A stretch of 64,000 nucleotides of DNA. Source: Pholis gunnellus. Its lineage: Eukaryota > Chordata > Actinopteri > Perciformes > Pholidae. Both the position numbers and the translations under genes were made by a program. Shown in pieces: positions 44,288 to 57,063 of this stretch. The stretch's first letter is position 1, and each line of letters begins with the position of its first letter. A model generated the notes under the pieces. That model ran no database searches. It worked only from the letters and a program-made list of their open reading frames with translations, and was not told the origin of the DNA. Location: contig OU342809.1 of assembly GCA_910591455.2 (NCBI GenBank), forward strand, positions 24,196,349 to 24,260,348. Reading direction: 5' to 3'.

Positions 44288-45096
44288 TGCCGTGTTCACA
44301 CCAAACGCGGCGCGAATTCTTCGCTCGAGTAGATTACATACAAAGTCTATGCACAGACGCGATGAGACTGGAGTGACGCGAATTTGCCCCCAATGCATGA
44401 GTTGAAATTTTTCAACTTCTGCGAAAAAATGGCGTGACGCTGTGATAAATACTGTATCCGTCTGTGTTCACCCAGAGCTCTACGATCCCTCATAACAGTA
44501 GAGACCGGACCAAACTATGTGTATACATGTGTGTGTGTGAACCATATGGTACAAACAATGAAATAGACACTGCCGTATTTACGTCTAGATGACGTTATTG
44601 TGAGTGTTGATGGAGCTGCTACCATGTTAGCATAGCCTAGCACCGTTCGATCCGAGCGCCATTGAGAAAACAAGTACAAATCGGCATCATTACGTAGTTA
44701 TTTCGGAGTCCCTTTTTGTCGGTTTATTGCCGTTAAATCACAGCCAAATCAGTTTATTGTGTGTTCATACGACGTGTGGCTCGCTAGACACAGTGAGCTC
44801 GATGAAATCCACGGAGCTCCTCCGGACTATGTTATGAACCAGACATGACGGCGTTTAGTTCCCCGTGATATCTGGGACTTCCACAACACGTACTGAGCAG
44901 AAATAGAGGTGATTTTTTCCACGGTTGATGGCGGACAGTTGAACGGCTTTCAGGGCAATAAGCCACGCCCCCTCTCCGGCGCGTCCAGCGCTATTCACGC
45001 GACTGAACACAAATAGGCCCCGGAGAGACCGGCGGCGCGAATGACGTGATTAACGCGATTCGCGCCGCGCCAATCGCGTTTGGTGTGAACACGGCA
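44288..45096. mobile_element. PIF/Harbinger-like MITE with TTA duplication
   Basis: 809 bp with long terminal inverted repeats TGCCGTGTTCACACCAAACG and complement, flanked by TTA on both sides (44,285-44,287 and 45,097-45,099). Terminal sequence and 3-bp TTA duplication fit PIF/Harbinger elements. GC-rich ends, no coding capacity. Confidence 0.92.
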
Positions 45097-45507
45097 TTAC
45101 AAAATATCTTTCATGAACACACTGTGAAAAGGTTAAAGTTGTAAGACGAAATCACGGACAATTCTCAGACACAACAACACTGTGATAGCAACCTGTCAAT
45201 CACCGTGCAGCCCCGCCCTAAAGCATCCCCTGCTTTATGGTCTGTTTGACTCTAAATGGACCATCATTTACTAAATGAACATCATGCTGTATTGAAGAAG
45301 ACTTGAAACTAGAGATTGAGACCATAAACTCATGTTTACAATGTTTACTGAGCTAATAAATCAAGAGAGAAGTAGAGTCATTTTCTCATAGACTTTTATA
45401 CAATCTGACTTTTTGCAGCTAGAGAAGTCGTCCGCATGACGCTGCCACTACCAGGCTTTATGGTGGGAAAAGTGTGTTTTCTGATCACACGTTTTGTTTC
45501 AGTCAAC

Positions 45508-45858
45508 TGTGACGACCCAGCCTCTAACATGGTGGCTGATTGCCTGATGCAGAGCACCTGGTCCTGGAGCATAGAAGCCCTGCTCCAGTGTTGCTCTGCC
45601 CTGGTCTTTCTCTGGCATACTTGGAGTGATCTCTGCCAGTGGCGACCGATTATATTCTGGTTTGGTCTTCTTTGGTTTCGCTGACAACACCTCCACACTT
45701 CATCACACATGCATCCATGCTCACATTACTGATATACTGACTGACACACTTCACAAAGGTAATAATTTCCTTATTTAGTTAACAATAAATACGTTACTTT
45801 ACCACCATCCCTTGTGTCTTGTCCATATTTGTCATGGCCTAAGAGCCGGGTTGTGACA
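45508..45858. mobile_element. Solo LTR with 4-bp duplication
   Basis: Starts TGTGACGACCC and ends GGGTTGTGACA (near-perfect 11-bp inverted ends), flanked by CAAC at 45,504-45,507 and 45,859-45,862. The 351-bp length and ends are LTR-like. No internal retroelement genes nearby. A long - strand frame across it (45,396-45,710) is not a gene. Confidence 0.75.
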
Positions 45859-46569
45859 CAACCAACATTTTGTCTTCATGCCCGAAAAACTTGATTTTGG
45901 TCTCAACACTATCCCACATATTACTTCAGTTTTTTTTTTACATCAGCCTTAAAGCTGTGAAATATAAATAATTCGGGCAGCAGCTGCTTTACACACTGTG
46001 GTCTCAATGTGGAAATCTGTTAAACTGTGTATTCTGTTGATCGCTGTCAAAAGAAAAAACTCTTATTGACCCTTGTTGTGTGTCTCAGTGTGAGATGCAG
46101 AAATCACCCTTGTTATTTGTGTGAGTCAAATGCTTCCTTTGTGTGAGTGTAGGTGAAAAAGCAGCTGCTCTTCACAGATAAACACTGGGCTGTCACTCCC
46201 GTCTCACACACCATGAATGTCTTTTTGTCCATAGAAAGAGGGTAATGATTCAAGCACTCCACCTGATGCTGTTAGCAGGTGTCAAGACTGAACGCAGCAC
46301 TGTGGAGGAACATGCAAGGGACTGTGTGGGAGTATTGTCCTGCTGTTTATGTTTGAGTGAAAGATCCATGAGGCCATCAGATGCTAAATCAATGATTTAT
46401 AATACTGTGAGACTGGATTTGTCCACTCTGGAAAGTTGTTACTGTGATAATCATGCAGTCCTCTCTTTCTTACGACAATCAGAAGACGAGTCACAAACAG
46501 ACCTGTAACCTGAGGCTTCCACCAGCGGTGAGTTCTTCAGAGTGAAGTCAAAGCTTCACGTGTTAAAGC
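45859..46569. other. No gene recognised
   Basis: Unassigned sequence; an 87-codon + strand frame at 46,245-46,508 has no motif. Confidence 0.5.
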
Positions 46570-47075
46570 TGCATTCTCTCTAGTGTCCACCAGGGGGCGA
46601 CTCCTCTGGTTGTATAGAAGTCTATGAGAAAATGACTCTACTTCTCTCTTGATTTATTACCTCAGTAAACATTGTAAACATGAGTTTATGGTCTCAATCT
46701 CTAGTTTCAAGTCTTCTTCAATACAGCATGTTGTTCATTTAGTAAGTGATGGTCCATTTAGAGTCAAACAGACCATAAAATGTGATTGACAGGTCGTTAC
46801 CACGGTGTTGTCCATTCTGGGAGTTGTCTGTGTTTTCAACTTTAACCATTTCACAGTGTGTTGTTACTTCATCAAAGTTAATTGTATCGTTTTGGTGGCC
46901 TAATATCGTCTCATTCAGCGTTCGCTTGTACTAAGCTCCACCCTCTCGTGGTACTTCTGGTCCCAATAAAATAAGAGGGCGGCGGCCAAAATGCCAAACT
47001 GGAAGGCTTCAAAACATCCGTCCACAAACCAATGAGTGACGCTGCTGTGACCACGTCCACTTCTTACACTGTGGG
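46570..47075 (-). repeat. Repeat family A, uninterrupted reverse copy
   Basis: Gives the empty-site arrangement for both insertions in the copy at 43.8-45.4 kb. It runs from ccaccagggggcgactcctc through ttggtttgtggacggatgtt (complement) to the far end near cacgtccacttcttacac. Confidence 0.85.
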
Positions 47076-47189
47076 CACAATCTTTTGCCATTTTTGAGGA
47101 TTAATTTTATTATTGAACAACTACAGCGCTCTCATTCAATCCAAAATGTTAATAGACCTCAAACCTGAATATTTGAGAAAGTAAAAGTG

Positions 47190-47760
47190 AGGTTTTATCT
47201 TTCTAAGGAGAATATCTGTGTGTGCACAGTTATTGGGCAACTATTAGTGTGCAGAATTATTATGCAACTAAATGAAAAACGGAAATGTTCCCATCTCACT
47301 TGTTTATTTTCATCTGTTAAAGTGAGAATAATAACCAAACAACTCAACATTTCAAGACAACAATCATTGACCCCTCTCATAGCCCCTCTTCTCTTCAATA
47401 ACTAATAAGCCTTCATTCATGGATTCACTGATCAACCACAGCCTCCCACACTGTTCACCGGAAATCTCCCGTTTAAGAAGCACCCACAAGTTCTCAATGG
47501 GGTTCAGGTGAGGTGAGGAAGGGGGCCGTGGCATTATTCTTTTATTATCACTCTGGCTTTTTACAAATGAATGAACAGGAGTAAACAGACTGACAGGTAA
47601 CTCGCTGATTGGACAGTTTTGGCGATTGTCATCCTGCATTGTGACGGACAGAAGGTCCTGCAGTATTTTAATACTTCTGATGTGTACATTTAAGTTATTT
47701 AGTGTCACAAAGAAATAACTGCTAATGAGCATTTCTAGTTTTATTGTCATAGACTATTGA
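47190..47760 (-). mobile_element. Tc1/mariner-like element fragment
   Basis: Contains gtgtgcagaattattatgca and the surrounding AT-rich end sequence of a mariner-type element common in fish, plus the transposase remnant on the - strand. Edges approximate. Confidence 0.7.
47430..47650 (-). pseudogene. Tc1/mariner-like transposase remnant
   Basis: The - strand frame reads SVTMQDDNRQNCP, aligned with the second catalytic aspartate motif, then MPRPPSSPHLNPIENLWVLL with the third acidic position region, and ends soon after KREISGEQ. The N-terminal DNA-binding half and first aspartate are absent. This is a different family from the Tc1-like copy at 16,620. Not functional. Confidence 0.78.
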
Positions 47761-48339
47761 ACCTGCTTGTTCTGATGTGATATGACATCACTGAACTGAA
47801 TCCTCAGTTGAGTTGAGCTCTCTGTCCCTTGTGAGTGAACGAGCAGCCAGGAGGTCTCTGGGTGTGTTTCTATTCAATTGTCAAGTGAATTTAAAGTAAC
47901 TTTTAAAATGTAAGCAAAAAGTAAATAAGTTGCGTTTGGAGTGAATAAACTGAGTTACAGTGTAGTTTGGTCAGAAGGCTGAGCGTGGCTGAGAAGAAGA
48001 AGTAGAGCCTGGCCATCCAATCATATCTCACCATCTCTGGGAGAAAAGTTTCAGTTGTGTTTCATGTCCAGAGACGTGTTCAAGTACAGCTGATCAGTCA
48101 TGTGAGTTAAATGTTCGCTATGTCAGACATTGTGTGGCTACTCCGTTCCATAATTCATTCATTGCAGCAACTCTTTTTTGACAAAAGGCAAAAACAAGCG
48201 TCAAGCAAACGTGTGAAATGTGCGAAATTGAAGAAAGTTTTGTTGAACTTTGCCGTTTTTTCCATACAGCTTTTCTCATGCGAAACTTCGTAATGTGCAT
48301 AGAAATATGTGATCCTCAAAGCAAAATGATGCTAAAGAA
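47761..48339. other. No gene recognised
   Basis: AT-rich sequence with phrases typical of DNA-transposon ends (gggtgtgtttctattcaatt). No gene. Confidence 0.4.
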
Positions 48340-48780
48340 CGTCAGTGAATGAATTGGTGGGTACAGAATGACGTGTGTGGTCTGAAACAATACGCTCAAC
48401 GGGGAGGAGGAGGAGGGGCAGGAAGACCGGGTGATGTCAGTGGGAAGAAGAGGAGGGAGGACCGCCTTGCTTTTTCTTTTTCCTCCCTCCCCCTCCTCTT
48501 CTTATCAGTGTGTGTGAGGCAGAGAGAGGATCAGTAGGTGAGTGGACCAAGGATTAACAACGGTGACAGTTGCTATGGGGGAAGAGAAAAAGAGAACTCG
48601 ACCGGGATAGACAGAAACACTGTGAGTGGGTAAAACAGAAAGCGAGAGATCGGAGAGTCCACTTGGAAAGAGGACTGAGCGCTTGTTTTCTGGAATTGGG
48701 AGGACCCCTCGCTAGGAAGACTTGCCATCAACCAGCACAGCTACCATGTACAGTGGATATGGAGGTATGACCCACCGCGG
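48340..48780 (+). promoter_or_regulatory. Purine-rich segment, possible upstream exon of RIPOR1
   Basis: Purine-rich and then pyrimidine-rich blocks (48,400-48,500) are followed by two possible donors, at cagtag-gtgagt (48,537) and ggatatggag-gtatga (48,765). The latter follows an accATGtac context. This is where an alternative 5'UTR exon could lie, 8.3 kb ahead of the first RIPOR1 coding exon, but nothing in the sequence ties them together. Confidence 0.25.
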
Positions 48781-49090
48781 TGCAGCGCATCTCTAATCAT
48801 TAACTCTCTGTTAGTCAGGAGGAACTTACAGTTGCTGGTTAACAGGTAACTTATCAGAGCGGATGGCTGGAGAGTACCAAAACAACATGACCTGTAACTT
48901 GTTTAGAGCAGCGTTGTTTGGTATCGTCATGTGGTTTAATGGGAAGCCCTCTCTGAACACAGCAACATGCCATCAGTCTCACTGTTCATGACTTGATTAA
49001 ACTGGTCAGTGGTGTTTCTGCTGCTGATAAACAGATACGGTAGGACCATGCCACTGCATTCTGTATCAAATATATGTATATATACATATA

Positions 49091-49121
<31 letters not shown>

Positions 49122-50285
49122 GTTGCAGCATTAAAGAAGACCTCAGTAATGTGTAAATGCTTTTAGAGGAAACATCTGTCTGTCAATGTAAACAGGAAGT
49201 CACTGCTACACCTCACACCCTCTTCAGAGGGCTAGAGATGTATTCAACTTAACTGGCAAACTTTCTCTTGATCTATCTGCATCCATGCAGACATGTTCAA
49301 GTGTCAGAGTTTATGTGCTTCTGTCTGATTATGCAGCTTAATGACCGTTTGAATTAAGTCCAATGCTATGAAACTAAGCATTTGTAATTTGAATGTGTAT
49401 TGTTTAAGAATTCATTGTATTCAATACAATCTCTGCATACAGATTCTGTTCAGACTAGTGACGCCTGCATTCTATAACTCTTATTATATAAAAGCCATCA
49501 CCTCATAATTAAAAAGCATTTCAACCATATTGCCTCTTATGCACTCTGTAAATATTCAATATCAACTCATGTGAGGAACAACTAGAAATGATAAAGACTT
49601 TCTTGAGTTATCATTCGATCATAATGACTTATTTTTGTTCATTTTTATTTTGTACTGTACTAAAACCAATAGAAACAGTATTGGTTTCCTGGCAGGTGGG
49701 GAATATATTAATAAATCTATCATATCATATCATCAGTGGCATAAAATGGTCTTTAAATGACATTAATACTGCGTATCACAATTATTTCTGGGACAATATA
49801 CCGTCCAACAAAATCAGTTATCATGCCAGGCCGAGCCTGGCACCTGTTCACCCCAGTGTGACTAGATCGCCAACATCTGGGTCAGAGATCCCATCAGCGG
49901 GCCACAGCGGTCTGGAAAGCTCTGGCCCTTTACTTATTTATGAGCAAGTTTTCAAACACAAGTCTCCTTTTCCTGGAAGTGAGCGAGCGTGTGTGTCGTC
50001 CTGTGACTCACTACAGCCATGAAGTGACCCTGCCCTCCTCGCAGGATGTTACTCCCTCCTGGGTTTCCTTTTCCTCAGGACAGTGATGTGAGGGAGGGAG
50101 GGGCCTGGACTTAAACTAAACTGTACTCAATGTGGAGGGGTTGAAATGGGGATGTTGTGAGGGGAGGAATATTCAGCTTGCTTAATATGCAGCGTAGTCA
50201 GAGGACCACCTTTAGTCTGCTCACATCCCTCAGTAGTTACAGGTAGAGATGAATGGCCCTCTCCTTACCTGAACTCATTTTATAC
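48781..50285. other. No gene recognised
   Basis: A (TA)-rich run at 49,068-49,120; the rest is unassigned. The frame at 49,588-50,022 is not supported. Confidence 0.5.
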
Positions 50286-50700
50286 CTTGACCATCTCTAG
50301 ACTTAAGGCATTTCCACACAAACTATATCTGCACAGAATCAAGCACATAGTAAATCCTTGTGTTCCACACCAAACACACAGTTTCATGCAGTGGAAAACC
50401 ATATGGAGTGATGGGCTGCCCCCTATTGATCTGTATCATCAGTTGAGAATCCCTCGAGTGGACTCTGGGTACATCCCAAATCTCTTATTTGTCATTTTGA
50501 CGGCTGTCCCAAAGCTCTTATTTCGATCGAGGATGGAGGAGGGATCTCCGAGGAGCCATGGGCGAGGACGCACGAGAACAGGAAGTGTGTTTACGGCCGA
50601 CACGCCCCCTCATTGTTCATCAGTGATGTGATTGGACGCTGCAGCTGATCGGACTGACTGACTGAGTTTAACACCAGAGTGAAGACGGATCAGATTAAAC
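50286..50700. repeat. Dispersed repeat related to 18.7-18.85 kb
   Basis: The part containing gtgatgtgattggacgctgc and agctgatcggactga is the reverse relative of 18,780-18,830. Class unknown. Confidence 0.45.
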
Positions 50701-51169
50701 TCTTTTATATTTGATTAGTTTTCTGATCTGGTTTAAATAGATGTTCATTGTAGTCTGAACAACAAAAGGAGCACAAACAACTTTCTTCATTTATTAGAAA
50801 GATTTGTGTTTTCATGATCTGATATTTCCCTCAATAACTTTAATTATGGAAACAATTAAAGTGAGAGAGATCTTTTTACATCATTTATCATCATTTCATT
50901 CAGTCACGTGATCATTCCTGAGTGTCTGATGAGTTACATGAGTAAACATGGAGCCTAATAAATTAATTCCAGTGTTCGAGAGAAACCATAATCATATTCT
51001 GGGTTAATTAATAATGACGTCACAATCAGAATTTCAAAACATACAGACGAACGCATTCCGTCGGTAGAAATTGATCCTGAGCTCATAAACAGAACACAGT
51101 GGTCAGTGAGGTATTAATACCTTCATATCCAACCCTTACAGCCAGGTCAACTGTGCTTTTCCTGTTTCC

Positions 51170-51173
<4 letters not shown>
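50701..51173. other. No gene recognised
   Basis: Unassigned AT-rich sequence. Confidence 0.5.

Positions 51174-51246
<73 letters not shown>
51174..51246. repeat. (GT)n microsatellite
   Basis: About 73 bp of GT dinucleotides. Confidence 0.95.
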
Positions 51247-51247
<1 letters not shown>

Positions 51248-52864
51248 ATGCGTGTTCTGCCAGCCTCTCTGGATTTGACATTCCTAGATATATAACGCCC
51301 AATTTTCCCAGGGGTGCAGACACACCCACGTGAAGAGAGCACTTGAAGTGGGCATAAGAACAGCAGACTGACTGCTTAGCTATTCTGAGAGCCTGAGGCT
51401 GCAGCAGGGACTAGAACAATGGTCACAACATGTACTGTGCATTACTCATACTGGTTAATGCCTTTGTTTTAGTCTGGGCAAGGTATAATGTCTCAGAAGT
51501 ACGTAGCTGCATACACATACAACATTCATTCATTTCATTTTCAGTTTCATTTTTCGTCATAAGATAGATAATAACGCTGATTACATGTCAATCTGCCATT
51601 TCCATGATTAGATCTTTTTTGCCCAGAAGAAAGCTGTTTTGAGTTTAGAGTACAATAGAATTTTATGTGATTATTTTTACCCATCAACTGCTAGAGCTGC
51701 CAACAGAAAATCTATTTTAAAATGTTTGTATAGCGTGTTTCTGCATTGATAAATGGTTGCAGCACTTTTTCCTCGATGGTGATGTTGCGGTTTGTGCCTC
51801 AGATGTCGACTCTGGTCTCTGGGCTTGTAGTGAGGTGATGTTTGATACAGTGTAATATTTTTTGGATGTCGTTCATAAAGCTCTGACATATGATTGGTTA
51901 GCTATACCTTCCTTCCCCTGATGTGTTTGACTATTCGTTAATTATCAAGCAATATAGTCTGTCGACAGTATATCACATGTTCTGATTCTTAAATGGAGGA
52001 AATGTTTCTGTCTCGATTAGTGTTTTTATCGTTTCTGTCATCCAGCCCCAGTGTCAAAGTGACAGTGAGCATGCACAGCAATTTCCATAACAACATGGGT
52101 CGTATTTGTTAAGATCTCTAACATCCCAATCCTGAAAACAGTGGAATGAAGACTAAGTGGTGTGCGGTTGTTTCCAGAATAGTCTGGGAGAGAGAGGCCA
52201 GAGAGCATCAAACAATAGGCGTGGTGTCACACACTCTATGGAAGGCCGAGTGTGGCTCAGAGCCACGGTCCCAGTGTTCATATGAGAGCAACAATAACAC
52301 AGGAGTGTGACTGCAATCAGTTGTTATCATTGGGCAGGACTGGACTGCTGTTTGGATCAGGTAGGGAACACAAAATGCAACCCAGTCTGATGGCTTTAAC
52401 TGTGTGACTTCTGGTATCTGAAGTTTGAATGGAGCCGATGGCTCGTTAAACTAAATGTGAAGCTGACTGATTAGCTCGTGAAAGTCAGGTCAGTGGGGTG
52501 TGACGGAAGGAGAAATGTGCCGACTACCACAGCTCTGTCTGAACTGTGTCTCTGACGCGGAGCCCCGTCAAGGTTGGTGTTTCATATCAGTGTTCAGGGG
52601 TGTGACGCTACTAACAAATACATTGCTCAATTTTGGGGTAATGGTTAAGTGCGGGCAGGGACAAGTAGAAATCCAGAAGATGACACTTATTTTGAAAAAT
52701 GCACACGTTTGTCCAGAGTGAGAACCATGCAACAGGCCTTCTCTCCCTATTAGAGCGAGATAGTTACACTGGTACAAAACCACATTCATTTTATTGCTGA
52801 TTTGATGGAGGTTTATCCACTAAGGATGTGGGATGACTGGAAAGAGTACCTTTCTCTGAATCCA
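51247..52864. other. No gene recognised
   Basis: About 1.6 kb without a supportable gene, RNA or repeat. Confidence 0.5.
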
Positions 52865-53420
52865 GCAGTGATGTCTAGGGCTGGGCACCTGATACCTTTA
52901 AGGTACCAACCGCAGTAAACCAGTACCAAGAAACGTCTCCAGTCAAAGGATACCTGCAATCAATCCTTTTTCGTGCACAGATCTATAAAAGTAAAAATAG
53001 ACTATATGTATGGTTTTGCTTGCAGCCAATCACTGCACGCGTTCTTCAATTTATTGTGATGCGTGATGCTGCAGCAGCTACAACCCATACAGCTTGAGGT
53101 GCCTGCTGGCACACAGCTCTCAACATGGACATGTCTGAGCCGCCGGCTAGAAGCTAACAGTGCTAACAGTGCAAACAACGCTAACAACACAACAGTGCTG
53201 ACAGAGCTAACAGTGTTAACCTGGGGTCGGGGGGGGGGTTACAATGTGGTCTTGCCACTGTGGGTCCTGGGGATGACGCTGTATGAGCGCTGTGCAGTGA
53301 GGCAGAGGTTATCTAGCCAGCGACACACATGTACAGCTTCCATTCACAGGGTGGCTCTTGAATGAGGTACTTTATTGGTGTCGGTGTCACTTTAAGGGTG
53401 CTGTATTGAAGTCTATAGTT
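52865..53420. repeat. Dispersed repeat, relative of 60.4-60.7 kb
   Basis: Begins agggctgggcacctgatacc. Its centre (gagccgccggctagaagcta, cagtgctaacagtgc, gacagagctaacagtg) matches 60,475-60,560. Likely two copies of one transposon-derived family. Confidence 0.6.
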
Positions 53421-54548
53421 TTGCCTCCTCATCGAAATTACTCAATTTGCATCAAAAACCTTTTCACCTTCCTCTGAAAGAGTCAATATTCATAAATTCA
53501 TGGGGAGCCCCAGTGAGGGCTACCTGCAGATTTAATACATCTGTTCATCCATCTATCTGACCGTCTTTATTCTTTCATTCTTTATTTTTGTACTAGCAGT
53601 TTGCCATGTTGTTGTATAGGATTCTATCATATTGTAACAGGCACCTTATACTTTGACCACCCCAGCTTCCAGTACAGTGCAGTGCCTCAAATCCACAGAC
53701 CAAACTAAACTGAACACGCCACGAGCCAGATTAGCAAGTAGATCGGCCTCACAGACCTGCTGTGGTTTGAGAATTTAGTTCCTTTTTTTCACTCGGAGAA
53801 GCTGACACCATAATTATCAAAGTGTCGTAGGATGTCTCTCCTTTATTGTCCACCATGTGCTGGCATCAATAACAGACCAACAGCTGTACAACTCATTGAT
53901 ATAAGACCCACATGTTTCAGAGAGACTCCTTACTGTAAGCAGACTTATTCTGTAGACCCTCAGAGAGAGAACTGCTGTGACAACACAACATGATGATTTA
54001 GCAGGAACTCAAAGAGGGAAGTGTCCTGATGTGACGGTCCCGGGCTGACCCGACTTTTCCACTTGCTCTGTTTGTCCACTCTTCCTCTCTGTGTCTGCCT
54101 TTATCTCTCCCTACTCCCCTCCAGCTCCTCTGTGTGAGGACTTAAACTAGGTTAAGTCAACAAATGAGTCCCACAGCACACACACACACATTCTTTAGGA
54201 TTTTAAGGGTGGAAGTAAGTAATTACTTTGACTCCTGTTTAAATCCTGTTACTGTTATTTTGAGTATTTTAATACTTTTACTGCCAGTTTGAATTGTTCC
54301 TTGTTATTCAGAGTACATGTTCAACAATGTTTTTTTCACTACTTAAAACTTTGACGTGAAAGTTGTACAACAATCGATATGGAAGTACTCTTCACATCCC
54401 TCGTTGAACTCTAGCCGAGCTGACCTTTTCTCTTCATCCAGATGACTGCAGCCCTCAGGACTATCTCCCTTTGTTCAATTTCCTGTCAGGAGAGGCAGTT
54501 ACGTCTGACTTCCTGTAGGATTGTGACATTTCCTGTACTGTAGGACGT
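53421..54548. other. No gene recognised
   Basis: Unassigned sequence. Confidence 0.5.
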
Positions 54549-54574
54549 GGGGGGGGGGGGGGGGGGGGGGGGGG
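54549..54574. repeat. G26 homopolymer
   Basis: Uninterrupted run of 26 G. Confidence 0.95.
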
Positions 54575-55169
54575 TCTTCTTGCAAAGGCTTTTCAGCAGT
54601 TTGGAGCAACAGGATGCAGGACGCTGGATCGGCCACAGTAGGAAAACACTGCTTCAGCTGACACAAGTTAACCGCTGACTCAAGCCACAATAACAAATCA
54701 CTGCTGCTGGCAACAGACATGAAAAACGGTTGTCACAATGTTTCCAGATATCAGCCACTGTGGTTTTGAATAGTAGCCATTATAAGGGACATAATATTGA
54801 TGCAAAATGCTTCTGGATGATGGATTGTAACATCAGAGACACTAGACCCATCACAGATTTGCGGGCTGGATTTAAGAGCCTATGTTCTGTACTTGTAGAC
54901 CCAGTTAGAGTTAACAGATACTTACTGTGTACCGCTTATGTTTCACATCTGCATACTCCAAATGCTGGAGCTCCTGACTGAGAATGATACATTTCTTGAT
55001 TTTAGATTCATAATATGATGATGAAAGTTTACATGGACATTGTGACCCCTGGAACTCATCAGACCTAATCAGCCGGTCGTGTTACCAGAGAAGACTCACT
55101 GCACTGTTGGTCTTGTTGTGTTGCAGATATTACATCGTGGTCCCTCTTTGTGGAACAGCTTAAGGGGTA
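54575..55169. other. No gene recognised
   Basis: Unassigned sequence. Confidence 0.5.
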
Positions 55170-55565
55170 AATGCATTGACTGTATAAGTGGGCGGCGTTG
55201 TCATTGTGACGTCTCTCATTGGTTTACTGCCGTTTTGAAGCCTTGAGTACTGCGATTTTGGCGCCATATTGTTGTTTTTTGCAACCGATGAGCGGAAGTT
55301 ACCATATTTGTAATGCGGAGGAGTGACGTAGAGACGCAGTATACGGCCCTAAAGCATCCCCTGCTTTATGGTCTGTTTGACTCTAAATGGACCATCATTT
55401 ACTAAATGAACATCATGCTGTATTGAAGAAGACTTGAAACTAGAGATTGAGACCATAAACTCATGTTTACAATGTTTACTGAGCTAATAAATCAAGAGAG
55501 AAGTAGAGTCATGTTCTCATAGACTTCTATACAACCAGACTCTGCATCGGCTACACTCAGCTGCC
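55170..55565 (+). repeat. Repeat family A, copy 4
   Basis: Contains gttttgaagccttgagtact, aagcatcccctgctttatgg, gactctaaatggaccatcat and actagagattgagaccataa, collinear with the copy at 43.8-45.4 kb without its insertions. Confidence 0.85.
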
Positions 55566-55888
55566 AGTCCACACAGTCGATTCGGCTCCGTGACTAACTC
55601 TCGTGCCGGCTTAGCGGCTGAACAGCAGCGCCCCTCCCCCACCCTTTTATACAGAACAGCGAAGTAGAATAACGATGAACAGTGGCTCCTTTAACAGGCT
55701 GTGTGAAAGGGGCTTTAGAGACACAACTTACAACCCCAGTGGCGCTTAGAGGAATCATTTGATCCGCTCTTCAGTTCGGCCTCTATAGAGACCACCGAGC
55801 AAACCATTTGGAACGGGTATTGACCGTTAACAATCAGTGGCTGATCGATTGCAGCACCTGATCAAGTTATCCTTGTGCTTATTTTGGC
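55566..55888. other. No gene recognised
   Basis: Unassigned sequence between family A and the TTAA-flanked MITE. Confidence 0.5.
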
Positions 55889-55892
55889 TTAA

Positions 55893-56252
55893 AGGCAGGG
55901 TTGGTAATCTTGATGAACTAGTAAGTGAACGCAATTTCTTTTTTTATTACCCAAACAAAAACCCTGTTTTCTAATAAATGTAGCTAGCAGTCATCCAGCA
56001 TGGTGTTAGCACTCACAGCTGTTAAGCTAGCAGCTTGTGGAAAACTCAGGTAGACAGGCAGGTAGTCCGTCCAACCGTTACATTCGGCACCAGAAGAAAT
56101 GATTAGACCGGCTTATTTCAGTCCTGCTACAGCCACAGGTACCAGATTATTTATTTATTTTTGTCAGAGCATTTGATTGCTGTCAGGATGTAATGAGAAT
56201 TTCAACAAATATAACGAAAAAGTGTTTTTGAAGAAGATTACCAACCCTGCCT
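55893..56252. mobile_element. piggyBac-like MITE with TTAA duplication
   Basis: Inverted ends AGGCAGGGTTGGTAATCTT and AAGATTACCAACCCTGCCT are flanked by TTAA at 55,889-55,892 and 56,253-56,256. TTAA target sites are the piggyBac signature. 360 bp, noncoding. Confidence 0.88.
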
Positions 56253-56256
56253 TTAA

Positions 56257-57063
56257 GTAGACGGTGATTACAAGAACATACTGCTGTTTGTTGAATCTGA
56301 CACTTCTAATCAGAGCACTGGACATACTGGTCCCAGTGACTCACTGATAATACACTAGTACAAGTTAAGGAGCGACTATAAACAGTACTGTACAGCACTG
56401 AATAGGTGGCAGTGCACCGAAATGGCTGTGGTGTTTAGTGGTCATAGCAGATTATTCACATGACACGTGATACGCGTCAGTGCTTCCAGCAGCAAACGAG
56501 TGAGAGAGCTACACAGTTTGTGTTTTCAACAGTCCTTTCTGGTTTGATATACTATGATGAGCTGTAAGTTCAAATTTGGACTTAAGTGAAAGGTAAAAGT
56601 AAAAAGCCTTCACTTTTACTTCCCACAAACCTAAGAGTAAAAGCTATTTATCACATGTCTTAAATTTAAGAGAGCTGTATTAACTCCAAATCAGGCATCA
56701 GACAGAATCAACGAGACCTGGCGTCACACCAATCACAGAACCACCGATCAGATCGGAAGATGCCCACTAGAAAAAGAACGGTATGACGTGTTGTGTTTCA
56801 TGTGAAGTCACTCACAGTTAAATCCCCCCCGGTCTGAGGGGCCTCGCATCCTGGTTAGTTATTGAAAGTTAACAGGTTTTTAATCTGTCGATGCTGACAG
56901 ATAACCACTCACAGGACCCGGCATACTAGCAGCATGGCATCACACAAACCACCACACAACTATCATTGTGCGCTGTGGTTGAGAGAAAAACATGGCCGAT
57001 CAGTTGGTCACGGTCTATGATGTCAGCAGTCTGTTGATGGTTCTTCTCCTCCTCTCTGTACAG
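56257..57063. other. No gene recognised; upstream of RIPOR1 exon
   Basis: Presumed 5' intron of RIPOR1. It ends in a strong branch/polypyrimidine context, ttctcctcctctctgtacag, at 57,044-57,063. Confidence 0.5.

Larger units (their letters stand above)
43835..45420 (+). repeat. Repeat family A, full copy with two nested insertions
   Basis: Collinear with the reverse of 46,570-47,075 once two blocks are removed: a SINE (43,953-44,225) and a PIF/Harbinger-like MITE (44,288-45,096). Shared parts include gttttgaagccttgagt, aaccagaagtgac, ggaggagctaagtacaactg, cactgtgaaaaggttaaagt and gactctaaatggaccatcat. Confidence 0.85.

Noticed and set aside
45396..45710. Possible Tc1 transposase fragment on the - strand (FPTIKPGSGSVM resembles a Tc1 motif)
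   Set aside because: Most of the frame lies inside the solo LTR and the motif match is short; insufficient for a call.
49588..50022. 144-codon open frame
   Set aside because: Composition is typical of AT-rich noncoding DNA, with no motif and no splice support.
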